A DNA stretch of 64,000 bases, from positions 109,151 to 173,150 of the forward strand of contig NZ_BDBR01000022.1 in NCBI RefSeq assembly GCF_001613085.1, given 5' to 3'. Both the position numbers and the translations under genes were made by a program. Below are positions 34,733 to 43,280 of this stretch, one piece after another (positions within the stretch are counted from its first letter, which is position 1; each line of letters begins with the position of its first letter). The stretch is from Nocardia salmonicida NBRC 13393 (GTDB taxonomy: Bacteria; Actinomycetota; Actinomycetes; Mycobacteriales; Mycobacteriaceae). The notes under the pieces were generated by a model. The model searched no databases and was not told the origin of the DNA. It saw only the letters and a list, made by a program, of their open reading frames with translations.

Positions 34733-35328
34733 TCGCGTCGGTACGCGGCGAGGTACTCGAGATCGCGCTCGATCACGTGGTGATCGAGGCCGCGGGCGTC
34801 GGGTACCGCCTCAATGCCACCCCGGCCACTCTCGCCGGGCTCACCCGTGGCGAACAGACCCGTCTCTACACGGCGATGATCGTGCGCGAGGACTCGATGA
34901 CCCTGTTCGGGTTCGCCGACACCGAGGCGCGCGAACTGTTCGGGCTGCTGCAGACCGTCTCCGGCGTCGGCCCTCGTCTGGCGATGGCGGTGCTCGCCGT
35001 GCTCGAACCCGAGGCGCTGCGAAAAGCACTGGCCGAGAGCAACGTCTCCGCCCTCACCCGGGTCCCCGGCATCGGCAAACGTGGCGCCGAGCGGATGGTC
35101 GTCGAGCTGCGCGACAAGGTGAACCAGGTGGCTGTTCCCACCGGTCCGCCCGGCGCGGAAACGCCGAGTACCCCTGTGCGCGAACAGGTTTCCGAAGCGC
35201 TCGTCGGCCTCGGGTTCTCCGCGAAACAGGCCGAACAGGCCGTCGACACCGTCCTCGCCGACCAGCCGACCGCCACCACCTCGGTGGCATTGCGCGCGGC
35301 TCTCGGCCTGCTCGGCAAGAACAGGTAG
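34729..35328 (+). CDS. ruvA: Holliday junction branch migration protein RuvA
   Basis: 199 residues: N-terminal OB fold (MIASVRGEVLEIALDHVVIE), two helix-hairpin-helix motifs (LLQTVSGVGPRLAMAVL, LTRVPGIGKRGAERMVVELR) and the C-terminal RuvB-binding domain (ALVGLGFSAKQAEQAVDTVL). GTG start overlaps ruvC. The long frame extending upstream is antisense-like noise within ruvC. Confidence 0.96.
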   Translation: MIASVRGEVLEIALDHVVIEAAGVGYRLNATPATLAGLTRGEQTRLYTAMIVREDSMTLFGFADTEARELFGLLQTVSGVGPRLAMAVLAVLEPEALRKALAESNVSALTRVPGIGKRGAERMVVELRDKVNQVAVPTGPPGAETPSTPVREQVSEALVGLGFSAKQAEQAVDTVLADQPTATTSVALRAALGLLGKNR

Positions 35329-35331
35329 ACC

Positions 35332-36420
35332 GTGTTCGACGACGACATCGACGAGACCGACGAATCCGACCTCACCGCCCGGTATCTCAGCACCGACGGC
35401 GAAGCCGAAACCGGACTGCGTCCGACCTCGCTCGACGAGTTCATCGGCCAGCCCCGCGTGCGCGAACAGCTCGCACTCGTGCTGCGTGGCGCCCGCCAGC
35501 GCGGCGCCACCCCCGACCACGTCCTGCTGTCGGGACCACCCGGCCTCGGTAAGACCAGCATGGCGATGATCATCGCGGGCGAACTGGGCACCGCCCTTCG
35601 CATCACCTCGGGACCGGCCCTGGAGCGCGCGGGCGACCTCGCCGCCATGCTGTCCAACCTGGTCGAGGGCGATGTCCTGTTCATCGACGAGATCCACCGA
35701 ATGGCCCGCCCGGCCGAGGAAATGCTGTACCTGGCGATGGAGGACTTCCGCGTCGACGTGGTGGTCGGCAAGGGCCCCGGCGCGACCTCGATCCCCCTCG
35801 ACATCGCCCCGTTCACCCTGGTCGGCGCCACCACCCGCTCGGGCGCGCTCACCGGCCCGCTGCGCGACCGCTTCGGCTTCACCGGTCACATGGACTTCTA
35901 CGACCCCGCCGAACTACTGCAGATCCTCACCCGTTCGGCCCGCATCCTCGGCGTGCAGATCGACCAGGACGCCGCCGCCGAAGTCGCCGGACGCTCCCGC
36001 GGTACCCCACGGATCGCCAACCGGCTGCTGCGCCGGGTCCGCGACTACGCCGAGGTCAGAGCCGACGGGTTCATCACCCACCCCATCGCGATGGCGGCGC
36101 TCGAGGTCTACGACGTCGACGCGCTCGGCCTCGACCGGCTCGACCGCGCTGTCCTCGGCGCGCTCGTGCGTGGCTTCGGTGGGGGACCGGTGGGTGTGTC
36201 GACCCTGGCCGTGGCGGTCGGCGAGGAGGCGGCCACCGTGGAAGAGGTCTGTGAACCGTTCCTCGTTCGCGCCGGGCTCGTCGCCCGCACGCCCCGAGGC
36301 CGGGTCGCGACCGCGGGGGCCTGGGAACATCTGGGCCTGGTGCCGCCGCCCGATCTGGTCATCGGCGCCATCGAAGTGCGTGGGCGTGAACCGCAACCGA
36401 GTGTCGAGGGCTTGGACTGA
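35332..36420 (+). CDS. ruvB: Holliday junction branch migration helicase RuvB
   Basis: 362-residue AAA+ motor. Walker A GPPGLGKTSMA, Walker B FIDEIHRM, sensor 1 GATTRSG, arginine finger region GPLRDRFGF, sensor 2 GTPRIANRLLRRVRDYA, and the C-terminal winged helix. GTG start three bases after ruvA. Completes the SOS-regulated ruvCAB operon. Confidence 0.97.
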   Translation: MFDDDIDETDESDLTARYLSTDGEAETGLRPTSLDEFIGQPRVREQLALVLRGARQRGATPDHVLLSGPPGLGKTSMAMIIAGELGTALRITSGPALERAGDLAAMLSNLVEGDVLFIDEIHRMARPAEEMLYLAMEDFRVDVVVGKGPGATSIPLDIAPFTLVGATTRSGALTGPLRDRFGFTGHMDFYDPAELLQILTRSARILGVQIDQDAAAEVAGRSRGTPRIANRLLRRVRDYAEVRADGFITHPIAMAALEVYDVDALGLDRLDRAVLGALVRGFGGGPVGVSTLAVAVGEEAATVEEVCEPFLVRAGLVARTPRGRVATAGAWEHLGLVPPPDLVIGAIEVRGREPQPSVEGLD

Positions 36421-36461
36421 AATACCCCGCCTCCGGACGGGCATCGCGCCGCAACGTCGTC

Positions 36462-36467
36462 TACTGT
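36462..36467 (+). promoter_or_regulatory. -10 element of the GtrA gene
   Basis: TACTGT lies seven bases before the GTG at 36475; predicted leaderless. Confidence 0.45.
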
Positions 36468-36474
36468 CGATTCG

Positions 36475-36987
36475 GTGGCAGTCCTAGAGGTGGTGCAACG
36501 ACTCCCCGAGCCGTTGCGTTCCCTGCTGATGAAGCATCGGGAACTTCTGAAATTCGCCGTGGTCGGCGCGGTCACCTGGTTCATCGACACCGGGGTCGTG
36601 TACGCGGTGAAACTGACCGTGCTCGGGGACAAGCCGCTCACCGCGCGCCTGCTCGGCGCGCTGATCGCGACCATCGCCTCCTACATCCTCAATCGCGAGT
36701 GGTCCTTCCGCGCCCGCGGCGGCAGGCAGCGTAGCCATGAAGCGGCCCTGTTCTTCGCCGTCAGCGCGCTGGGCATCGTGGTCACCATGATCCCGCAGGC
36801 TATCTCGCTCTATGCGCTGAACCTGCGTGTGCCGCACGTGGATCCGACGGTACAGATGGTGGCCAACTTCATCTCGGGACAGATCCTGGGCGTCCTGCTG
36901 GCCATGGCGTTCCGCTTCTGGGCCTTCCGTCGCTACGTCTTCCCCGACGACCTGCGCGAAGCCGAACTCCACAGCATCCAAGGGTAG
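36475..36987 (+). CDS. GtrA-family membrane protein
   Basis: 170 residues, four membrane segments. GtrA pattern: KFAVVGAVTWFIDTGVVYAV, ASYILNREWSFRARG, ANFISGQILGVLLAMAFRFWAFRRYVF. Family members are thought to flip or support transfer of polyprenyl-linked sugars for wall polysaccharide such as arabinogalactan. GTG start supported by the adjacent -10 element. Confidence 0.85.
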   Translation: MAVLEVVQRLPEPLRSLLMKHRELLKFAVVGAVTWFIDTGVVYAVKLTVLGDKPLTARLLGALIATIASYILNREWSFRARGGRQRSHEAALFFAVSALGIVVTMIPQAISLYALNLRVPHVDPTVQMVANFISGQILGVLLAMAFRFWAFRRYVFPDDLREAELHSIQG

Positions 36988-37024
36988 GAACGGGCGTAAC
37001 CCCCATCGGCGCCAGCCGCCAGAA

Positions 37025-37603
37025 TCACGGACGGCGTTCGGGGTGCTCCAGTGCGGTGATCACCAGGTCGATGAAGGCGTCTACTTCTTCGCGGGCGTAG
37101 CCGCGAGTGCCGAGGCGGGTGTCGTTGAAGCGGACGCCGCGCACATCGGAGGTGGTGAGGCTGCCGGGGCCGTTGTGGGCCAGGGTCGCCGCGACCAGGT
37201 CGAGGAAGGCGTCGACCTCTTCCTCGTGGTAGCCGCGCCTGCCGACGGCGGACTGGGTGAAACGCATGCGGTGCACGTCGTCGGGGGTGAGCATCTCGGC
37301 GACATCGTCGCCGGCACGCGCCGCCGGAACGGGCGGGCCACCCTTCTGCCGGTGTTCGAGCTCGGTCCGTACGCGGTCGAGGAAGTCGTCGACCTGGTCG
37401 GCCTGATAGCCGCGACCACCGAAACGCGGTGCGCCGAAGTGCACGTGGCGGATGTCGTCGGCGGTGAGCCCGCCCTGCCCGTCGAGGGTGGCCGACACCT
37501 GTTCCAGGAAGGCGTCGACCTCGTCTGCGTGGTAGCCGCGATGGCCCAGAGTCGGCATGGCGAAGTGGGTGCGGCTCACATCGTCGGGCGTCACAGCGGT
37601 CAT
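37025..37603 (-). CDS. Protein of four tandem DivIVA-type N-terminal repeats
   Basis: 192 residues made almost wholly of four copies of a roughly 40-residue unit, LTPDDVxxxxFxxxxxGxRGYxxxEVDAFLDxV, at about residues 4-45, 46-85, 105-148 and 149-192, with a short Ala/Pro/Gly linker after the second. The unit is the DivIVA N-terminal lipid-binding motif (the F and GRGY loop), normally present once and followed by long coiled coil, which is absent here. It may bind curved membrane at poles or septa in a multivalent way; function inferred. Confidence 0.8.
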   Translation of the reverse strand: MTAVTPDDVSRTHFAMPTLGHRGYHADEVDAFLEQVSATLDGQGGLTADDIRHVHFGAPRFGGRGYQADQVDDFLDRVRTELEHRQKGGPPVPAARAGDDVAEMLTPDDVHRMRFTQSAVGRRGYHEEEVDAFLDLVAATLAHNGPGSLTTSDVRGVRFNDTRLGTRGYAREEVDAFIDLVITALEHPERRP

Positions 37604-37639
37604 TGTCTCAGGATTGCCCTTCTATCCCACGGCTTTTCG

Positions 37640-38269
37640 CTATCGGGCAGCGGCGCGCACGCCATCGATGAACAGCCGCCGCACGGCGTGACTGTACACC
37701 GACATCGATGCCGGATCAGGGGTACGCATGCCCGATACGAGCCCGGCGACGATCATGCCCAGTGCCGCCTTGGCGGTATTGACGGTGTCGATATCGGCGC
37801 GTAGGTAACCGACGCGCACACCGTGATCGAGGTAGCGCGTCATGAGGATCTCGGTGGCGTCGACCAGGCCGTACACCCGCGCCGTGAGTTCGTCGTCGAT
37901 ACCGGTGGCGTGGAACAGCAGCAGGTGCGCCGTGCGTGGATCGTCGAGCAGGACGCGGGTGAGCGAGTCGCCGATCCGGTCGATCAGCGCGGCGTATTCG
38001 TCGATGGTGGACGCACTCTCGGGCTCCATGTCCTTGTCGAGCGCGCCGAAGATGCGCCCACTCACCTCGTCGATGACATGGTCGATGATGTCGCGTTTGT
38101 TCGCGAAATAGCGGTAGAAGGTGCCGTGCCCGATGCCCAGACGCGTGGCGATATCGGCGATTCCGGTGGCGTGATAGCCCTTCTCGGCGAAGCAGTCGAA
38201 CGCGGTATCGATGATCTCCCTGCGCAATTCGGCTTTGCGCTGGTCGATTCGCGAGGGTGGCTTCGTCAC
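37640..38269 (-). CDS. TetR-family regulator of the monooxygenase gene
   Basis: 209 residues. DNA-binding domain ELRREIIDTAFDCFAEKGYHATGIADIATRLGIGHGTFYRYFANKRDIID. I choose GTG 38269, which lies seven bases after TAACAT on the minus strand (leaderless); a longer start at 38341 would overlap the divergent monooxygenase start. An 18-base perfect palindrome in the intergenic region is its likely operator. Confidence 0.85.
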   Translation of the reverse strand: MTKPPSRIDQRKAELRREIIDTAFDCFAEKGYHATGIADIATRLGIGHGTFYRYFANKRDIIDHVIDEVSGRIFGALDKDMEPESASTIDEYAALIDRIGDSLTRVLLDDPRTAHLLLFHATGIDDELTARVYGLVDATEILMTRYLDHGVRVGYLRADIDTVNTAKAALGMIVAGLVSGMRTPDPASMSVYSHAVRRLFIDGVRAAAR

Positions 38270-38296
38270 ATTGACGATGTTACAGTCGGCGTAATC

Positions 38297-38314
38297 AGAA
38301 TGACATGTCATTCT
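38297..38314 (+). promoter_or_regulatory. 18-bp perfect palindrome, TetR operator
   Basis: AGAATGACATGTCATTCT, perfect over all 18 bases, between the divergent tetR and flavin monooxygenase genes, 25 bases before the monooxygenase ATG. Confidence 0.75.
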
Positions 38315-38339
38315 CGTGATCTCAGTGTGGAGGTTCGAC

Positions 38340-39830
38340 ATGGTTCCTCAGTTCGACGCGGTCGTGGTCGGAGCGGGTTTCGGCGGCATCGGCGCAGGTA
38401 TCGAACTCGACCGGCTCGGGCTGCGCGATTTCGTCATCCTGGAACGCGAGGACGACCTGGGTGGCACCTGGCATGTGAACAGGTATCCGGGTCTGGCGGT
38501 CGACATCGCCTCGGTGACCTACTCCTACTCCTTCGAGCCGAACCCGCGCTGGACCCGGCTGTTCGCGCCCGGCGCCGAGCTGAAGAAATACGCCGAGCAC
38601 GTGGCCGACAAATACGATCTGCGCAGGCGGATGCGGTTCGGGACCGTCGTCGACGGTGCGCGCTGGGACGCGGAGAACCAGCAGTGGGTGGTCACGATCG
38701 CCGGTGGTGAGACGCTGACCGCGCGCTATCTGCTCACGGCGACGGGGTTCCTGTCCCAGCCCTACACTCCGCCGTTCCCCGGCATCGAGACCTTCGCGGG
38801 CAAAATCATCCACACCACCGACTGGGACGCCGACTACGACCTGACCGGTCGCAGGGCCGCCGTCATCGGCACCGGCGCCACCGCGGTGCAGTTGGTGCCC
38901 GAGGTCGCGAAGAAGGTCGATGAGCTGACCGTGTTCCAGCGGACCCCGATCTGGGTGGTGCCCAAGGTCGACGCGCCGATTCCAGGGGTGGTGCGGGAAC
39001 TGTTCGACAAGGTTCCGCTCACACAGAAGGCGGCTCGGCTGGTCAACACCGGCATGCTCGAGGCATTGATGGTCGTCGGCGTGCTGCATTACAAGCAGGC
39101 CGAACCGTTGAACCGGGCAGCCGCCGCGTTGGCCAAGGCGCACCTGTTCGCGCAGGTGCGTGACCCCGAGACCAGGGACAAGCTCACCCCGCACTACGAC
39201 TTCGGCTGCAAGCGCCCGACGTTCTCCAACACCTATTTCAAGACGTTCAACCAGCCGCACGTGCGGCTGGAGACGAACTCGATCGACCATGTGGAGCCCG
39301 ACGGCATCGTCACCGCCGACGGCCACAAGACCGAGATCGACACGCTGCTGCTCGCCACCGGCTTCAATCTCTGGGACGTGAACTTCCCGGCGATCGAGAT
39401 CGTCGGGCGCGACGGCGTGAACCTCGGGAAGTTCTGGCGCGACAACCGTTTTCAGGCCTACGAGGGCATCACCGTGCCCAAGTTCCCCAACTTCTTGAGC
39501 CTCAACAGCCCCTACTCCTACAGTGGGCTGTCGTACTTCACCACCATCGAGGCCCAGATGAAGCACATGGGCAGGTTGTTCACCGAGCTGTTCCGCCGCG
39601 GTGAGCAGACCTTCGAGGTCACCGAGGACGCCAATGCGGAATTCCTCGACCGGATGACCGACAAGCTGGGTTCCTCGGTGTTCTACGGCGGCGACTGCGC
39701 CACCGCGCGCAGCTACTACTTCAACCAGCACGGTGAAGCGGCGCTGCTGCGCCCGACCAGCACCGCCGCGGCGCACCGCGAGGCAGTCACCTTTCCGCTC
39801 GACGACTACACCTACGGCAGCATCACGTGA
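38340..39830 (+). CDS. Flavin-containing monooxygenase, Baeyer-Villiger type
   Basis: 496 residues. FAD Rossmann motif VVGAGFGGIGAGIELDRLG, the Baeyer-Villiger fingerprint FAGKIIHTTDWD (FxGxxxHxxxW[PD]), NADPH Rossmann motif VIGTGATAVQLVPEV, and LLATGFNLWD. Such enzymes insert oxygen next to a ketone or oxidise sulfur or nitrogen using NADPH and O2. ATG 38340 has GGAGG six bases upstream. Regulated by the divergent TetR protein through the palindrome. Substrate unknown. Confidence 0.9.
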   Translation: MVPQFDAVVVGAGFGGIGAGIELDRLGLRDFVILEREDDLGGTWHVNRYPGLAVDIASVTYSYSFEPNPRWTRLFAPGAELKKYAEHVADKYDLRRRMRFGTVVDGARWDAENQQWVVTIAGGETLTARYLLTATGFLSQPYTPPFPGIETFAGKIIHTTDWDADYDLTGRRAAVIGTGATAVQLVPEVAKKVDELTVFQRTPIWVVPKVDAPIPGVVRELFDKVPLTQKAARLVNTGMLEALMVVGVLHYKQAEPLNRAAAALAKAHLFAQVRDPETRDKLTPHYDFGCKRPTFSNTYFKTFNQPHVRLETNSIDHVEPDGIVTADGHKTEIDTLLLATGFNLWDVNFPAIEIVGRDGVNLGKFWRDNRFQAYEGITVPKFPNFLSLNSPYSYSGLSYFTTIEAQMKHMGRLFTELFRRGEQTFEVTEDANAEFLDRMTDKLGSSVFYGGDCATARSYYFNQHGEAALLRPTSTAAAHREAVTFPLDDYTYGSIT

Positions 39831-39936
39831 GCTGTTTCACGCGCGCGTCGGTGTCCGGTGTGTCGCCGCGACGGGGAACTGGCAGACTGTCAGGCGTACT
39901 TGCACGTCCACCACTGACTAGGGACTGACTTCGACG

Positions 39937-40278
39937 ATGGACTTCCTGTTTCCGCTGCTGATCCTGGCCCTGCTCGTGCCGATGTTCTTCGGTATCCGCA
40001 AACAGAAGCGGGAGGCCGAGAAGGTCTCGACGATGCAGGAGGCCTTGAAGGTCGGTGACGCTGTCGTCACCACCTCGGGTCTGTACGGCACCATCGTCGA
40101 CCTCGACGAGAACACCATCGACCTGGAGATCGCCGAGGACGTGGTCACGACGTGGCTGCGCCAGGCGATCCGCGAGGTGCGCGTCGACGAGCAGACGGTC
40201 GAGGAGACCCCCGAGGTCACCGACGCCCCCGCCGAGGAAGCCGTGGAACAGACCGAGACCCGGCTGACCAAGGACTGA
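39937..40278 (+). CDS. yajC: Preprotein translocase subunit YajC
   Basis: 113 residues: one N-terminal membrane segment (FLFPLLILALLVPMFFGIRKQKREAEKVSTMQ) and the conserved cytoplasmic stretch LKVGDAVVTTSGLYGTIVDLDENTIDLEIAEDVV. Accessory subunit of SecDF at the Sec translocon. Followed by secD and secF, as in mycobacteria. Confidence 0.95.
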   Translation: MDFLFPLLILALLVPMFFGIRKQKREAEKVSTMQEALKVGDAVVTTSGLYGTIVDLDENTIDLEIAEDVVTTWLRQAIREVRVDEQTVEETPEVTDAPAEEAVEQTETRLTKD

Positions 40279-40376
40279 CCAGTCCCTTTTCCCGCCCGGG
40301 CGCGTACTGCGTTCCGGGCCGGGCACCGTTGTGCCTACCGATTCAGCCTCGACTTCCGCCTAGGAGATGACCTGCT

Positions 40377-42074
40377 GTGCCACCTTCCCAAGGATCGGCG
40401 CATCCGTTCCGGTTGCTCGGCGTCTACGCCGCGCTTCTGGCCGTGATCTACGCGCTGGTGTTCTTCACCGGTGACCATTCCCCGTCGGCCAAGCTCGGCA
40501 TCGACCTGCAGGGCGGTACCCGCGTCACGTTGACCGCGCGTACCCCCGACGGCAACAGGCCGAGCCAGGACAGCCTGAAGAAGGCGCAGGAGATCATCGA
40601 GAGCCGTGTCAACGGTCTCGGCGTCTCCGGCTCCGAGGTGGTCATCGACGGTGACAACCTGGTCATCACGGTGCCCGGCGAGGACAGCCAGCAGGCACGC
40701 GCGCTGGCCACCACCGCCAAGCTCTACATCCGCCCGGTGCTGTTCGCGACCGAGCCGCAGGCAGGCGGCGCGGCTCCGCCCGCGACCGGCACCGCGCCAC
40801 CGGGTGGCACCGCGCCCCCCGCGGCCACGGAGACTCCGGCGCCGGTGCCCGGTGAATCGACCCCGCCCGCCGAGGGTGCGACGACCCCGGCTCCGCAGTC
40901 GCGGGTGTTCCCCGCGCAGGCACCGCCGACGCCGACTCCGCCGCCCGGTGGGCTCACCACCCAGCAGCAGCAGGCCAAGGAGATCGCCGACGCCAAGGCG
41001 CTGCGCCAGAGCACCGATCAGCAGGTTCAGCAGGTTGCCGTGGCGGCCATGGACTGCACCAAGCCCGACCCGCTGACCGGTAACGACGACCCGGCCCTTC
41101 CGCTGGTCACCTGCTCGCAGGACGGCGCCGAGGTGTTTCTGCTCGGCCCGAGCCGCATCGACGGCCAGGAGATCGCCGACGCGACCTCCGGCCTGAACTC
41201 CCAGCAGGCCCGGCACGAGGTGAACCTCGAGTTCAAGTCCTCCGGTGCCGATGCCTGGTCGAAGCTGACCGGTGAGTACGTCAACAAGCGAGTCGCGTTC
41301 GTGCTCGACTCGAAGGTCGTCAGCGCCCCGCAGGTGCAGCAGGGCCCGCAGCTGGGTGGTCGTACCTCGATCTCGGGCAGCTTCACCGCCGACAGCGCGG
41401 AAGAGCTGGCCAACACGCTGAAGTACGGTTCGCTGCCGCTGTCGTTCCAGACCTCCGAAGCGGAGACAGTCTCGGCCACGCTGGGCCTGTCCTCGCTGAA
41501 GGCGGGTCTGCTGGCCGGCGCGATCGGCCTGATCGCGGTGCTGCTGTACTGCCTGCTCGTGTACCGGATGCTCGGCCTGCTGGCCGGGTTCTCACTGATC
41601 GCGGCCGGTGTCGCGGTCTACGGCATCATCGTGCTGCTCGGGCGGTGGATCGGGTTCACCCTCGACCTCGCGGGCATCGCCGGTCTGATCATCGGTATCG
41701 GTTTGACGGCCGACTCGTTCGTGGTGTTCTTCGAACGCATCAAGGACGAGATGCGCGAAGGACGCAGCTTCCGCTCGGCGGTGCCGCGCGGCTGGCAGCG
41801 AGCTCAGCGCACCAACCTGTCCGGTAAGACGGTCAGCTTGATCGCCTCGGTCGTGCTCTACCTGCTCGCCGCCGGTCAGGTGAAGGGCTTCGCCTTCACC
41901 CTCGGTGTCACCACGGTCCTCGACGTGATCGTGCTGTACCTGGTCACCGCACCGTTGCTGATGCTCGCCGCGCGCTCGCCGTTCTGGGCCAAGCCGTCGG
42001 TGAACGGACTCGGCTCGGTTCAGCAGATCGCCAGGGAACGCGGCCAGGCCAGGTCGAAGGAGATGTCACGATGA
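40377..42074 (+). CDS. secD: Protein translocase subunit SecD
   Basis: 565 residues, RND-type proton-driven Sec subunit with six membrane segments. Motif LGIDLQGGTRVTL near the N-terminus, extracytoplasmic P1 domain, then the LDLAGIAGLIIGIGLTADSFVVFFERIKDE membrane core. The P1 domain contains a Pro/Thr/Ala-rich insertion of about 65 residues (roughly residues 120-185). GTG start with AGGAG ten bases upstream. Overlaps secF by ATGA. Confidence 0.95.
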   Translation: MPPSQGSAHPFRLLGVYAALLAVIYALVFFTGDHSPSAKLGIDLQGGTRVTLTARTPDGNRPSQDSLKKAQEIIESRVNGLGVSGSEVVIDGDNLVITVPGEDSQQARALATTAKLYIRPVLFATEPQAGGAAPPATGTAPPGGTAPPAATETPAPVPGESTPPAEGATTPAPQSRVFPAQAPPTPTPPPGGLTTQQQQAKEIADAKALRQSTDQQVQQVAVAAMDCTKPDPLTGNDDPALPLVTCSQDGAEVFLLGPSRIDGQEIADATSGLNSQQARHEVNLEFKSSGADAWSKLTGEYVNKRVAFVLDSKVVSAPQVQQGPQLGGRTSISGSFTADSAEELANTLKYGSLPLSFQTSEAETVSATLGLSSLKAGLLAGAIGLIAVLLYCLLVYRMLGLLAGFSLIAAGVAVYGIIVLLGRWIGFTLDLAGIAGLIIGIGLTADSFVVFFERIKDEMREGRSFRSAVPRGWQRAQRTNLSGKTVSLIASVVLYLLAAGQVKGFAFTLGVTTVLDVIVLYLVTAPLLMLAARSPFWAKPSVNGLGSVQQIARERGQARSKEMSR

Positions 42075-43255
42075 GCAACGACAACCCCACCGAGGAATCG
42101 GTGAACCTGGACTCCTACGAGCCCACACAGGGCCCGAAGCACGGCTTCTTCGAGCGTCTCTACACCGGCACCGGCGGCTTCCCCATCGTCAGCAGGCGCA
42201 AGTTGTTCTACACGCTGTCGGCGGTGCTGCTGCTGATCTCGCTGCTCAGCATCGGCGTGCGCGGTTTCACCCTCGGTATCGACTTCGAGGGCGGCTCGCG
42301 TATCCAGATCCCCGCGGCCGAGGGCATTACCACCCAGGAGGTGGAAGACGTCTACTCGCAGGCGCTCGGCCACGGACCGGTGTCGGTGCAGAAGGTCGGT
42401 TCCGGGGACGCGGCCACCATCCAGGTGCGTTCGGAGACCCTCGACCTGGAACAGATCGACCAGCTCCAGACCGCGCTCTACGACGAATTCCAGCCCAAGG
42501 ACTCGTCCGGGCAGGTGAGCCGCAACGCCATCAGCATCGCCGAGATCAGCGAGACCTGGGGCGGGCAGATCACCCAGAAGGCGTTGATCGCGCTGGCGGT
42601 GTTCGTGTTGTTGACGATGGTGTACATCGCCATCCGCTTCGAACGGGACATGTCCGTCGCGGCGATCGTGTCGCTGTTCTTCAACCTGTTCGTGACGGCG
42701 GGTATCTATTCGCTGGTCGGGTTCGAGGTGACACCGGCCGCGGTGATCGGCTTGCTCACGATTCTGGGTTACGTGCTCTACGACAACGTGGTGGTCTTCG
42801 ACAAGGTCGAGGAGAACACGCGAGGCGTGCTGCACCTGAACAAACGCACCTACGCCGAACAGGCCAACCTGGCCGCCAACCAGACCCTGATGCGCTCGAT
42901 CAGTACCACGATCATCGGCATCCTGCCGATCATCGGCATGCTGGTGATCGCGGTGTGGCTGCTCGGTGTCGGCACGCTCAAGGACCTCGCGCTGGTGCAG
43001 TTGGTCGGCATGATCGTCGGCGCCTACTCCTCGATCTTCCTCGCCGTGCCGGTGCTGGTCTCGATCAAGGAACGCTGGGGTCCGGTGGCCGCGCACACCA
43101 AGAAGGTCCTGGACAAGCGCGCCGGTGTCGGCGCGGGCGCCCGGGTTCCGGTGGGCGCAAGCGCTTCGGCGGCCCGTGGCCCCCGACCGACCGACAGTGG
43201 TGCGCCGCGGCCGGGTTCGCGTCCGAGCGGAAAGCGTCAGAAGAGAAGGCACTGA
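42071..43255 (+). CDS. secF: Protein translocase subunit SecF
   Basis: 394 residues, six membrane segments; GIDFEGGSRIQI and the membrane core TILGYVLYDNVVVFDKVEENTR. The C-terminal tail (about 50 residues) is basic and disordered. Start overlaps secD, so the two are coupled. Confidence 0.95.
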   Translation: MSNDNPTEESVNLDSYEPTQGPKHGFFERLYTGTGGFPIVSRRKLFYTLSAVLLLISLLSIGVRGFTLGIDFEGGSRIQIPAAEGITTQEVEDVYSQALGHGPVSVQKVGSGDAATIQVRSETLDLEQIDQLQTALYDEFQPKDSSGQVSRNAISIAEISETWGGQITQKALIALAVFVLLTMVYIAIRFERDMSVAAIVSLFFNLFVTAGIYSLVGFEVTPAAVIGLLTILGYVLYDNVVVFDKVEENTRGVLHLNKRTYAEQANLAANQTLMRSISTTIIGILPIIGMLVIAVWLLGVGTLKDLALVQLVGMIVGAYSSIFLAVPVLVSIKERWGPVAAHTKKVLDKRAGVGAGARVPVGASASAARGPRPTDSGAPRPGSRPSGKRQKRRH

Positions 43256-43280
43256 CGACCGACAAGCAGGGGGTCTCATC

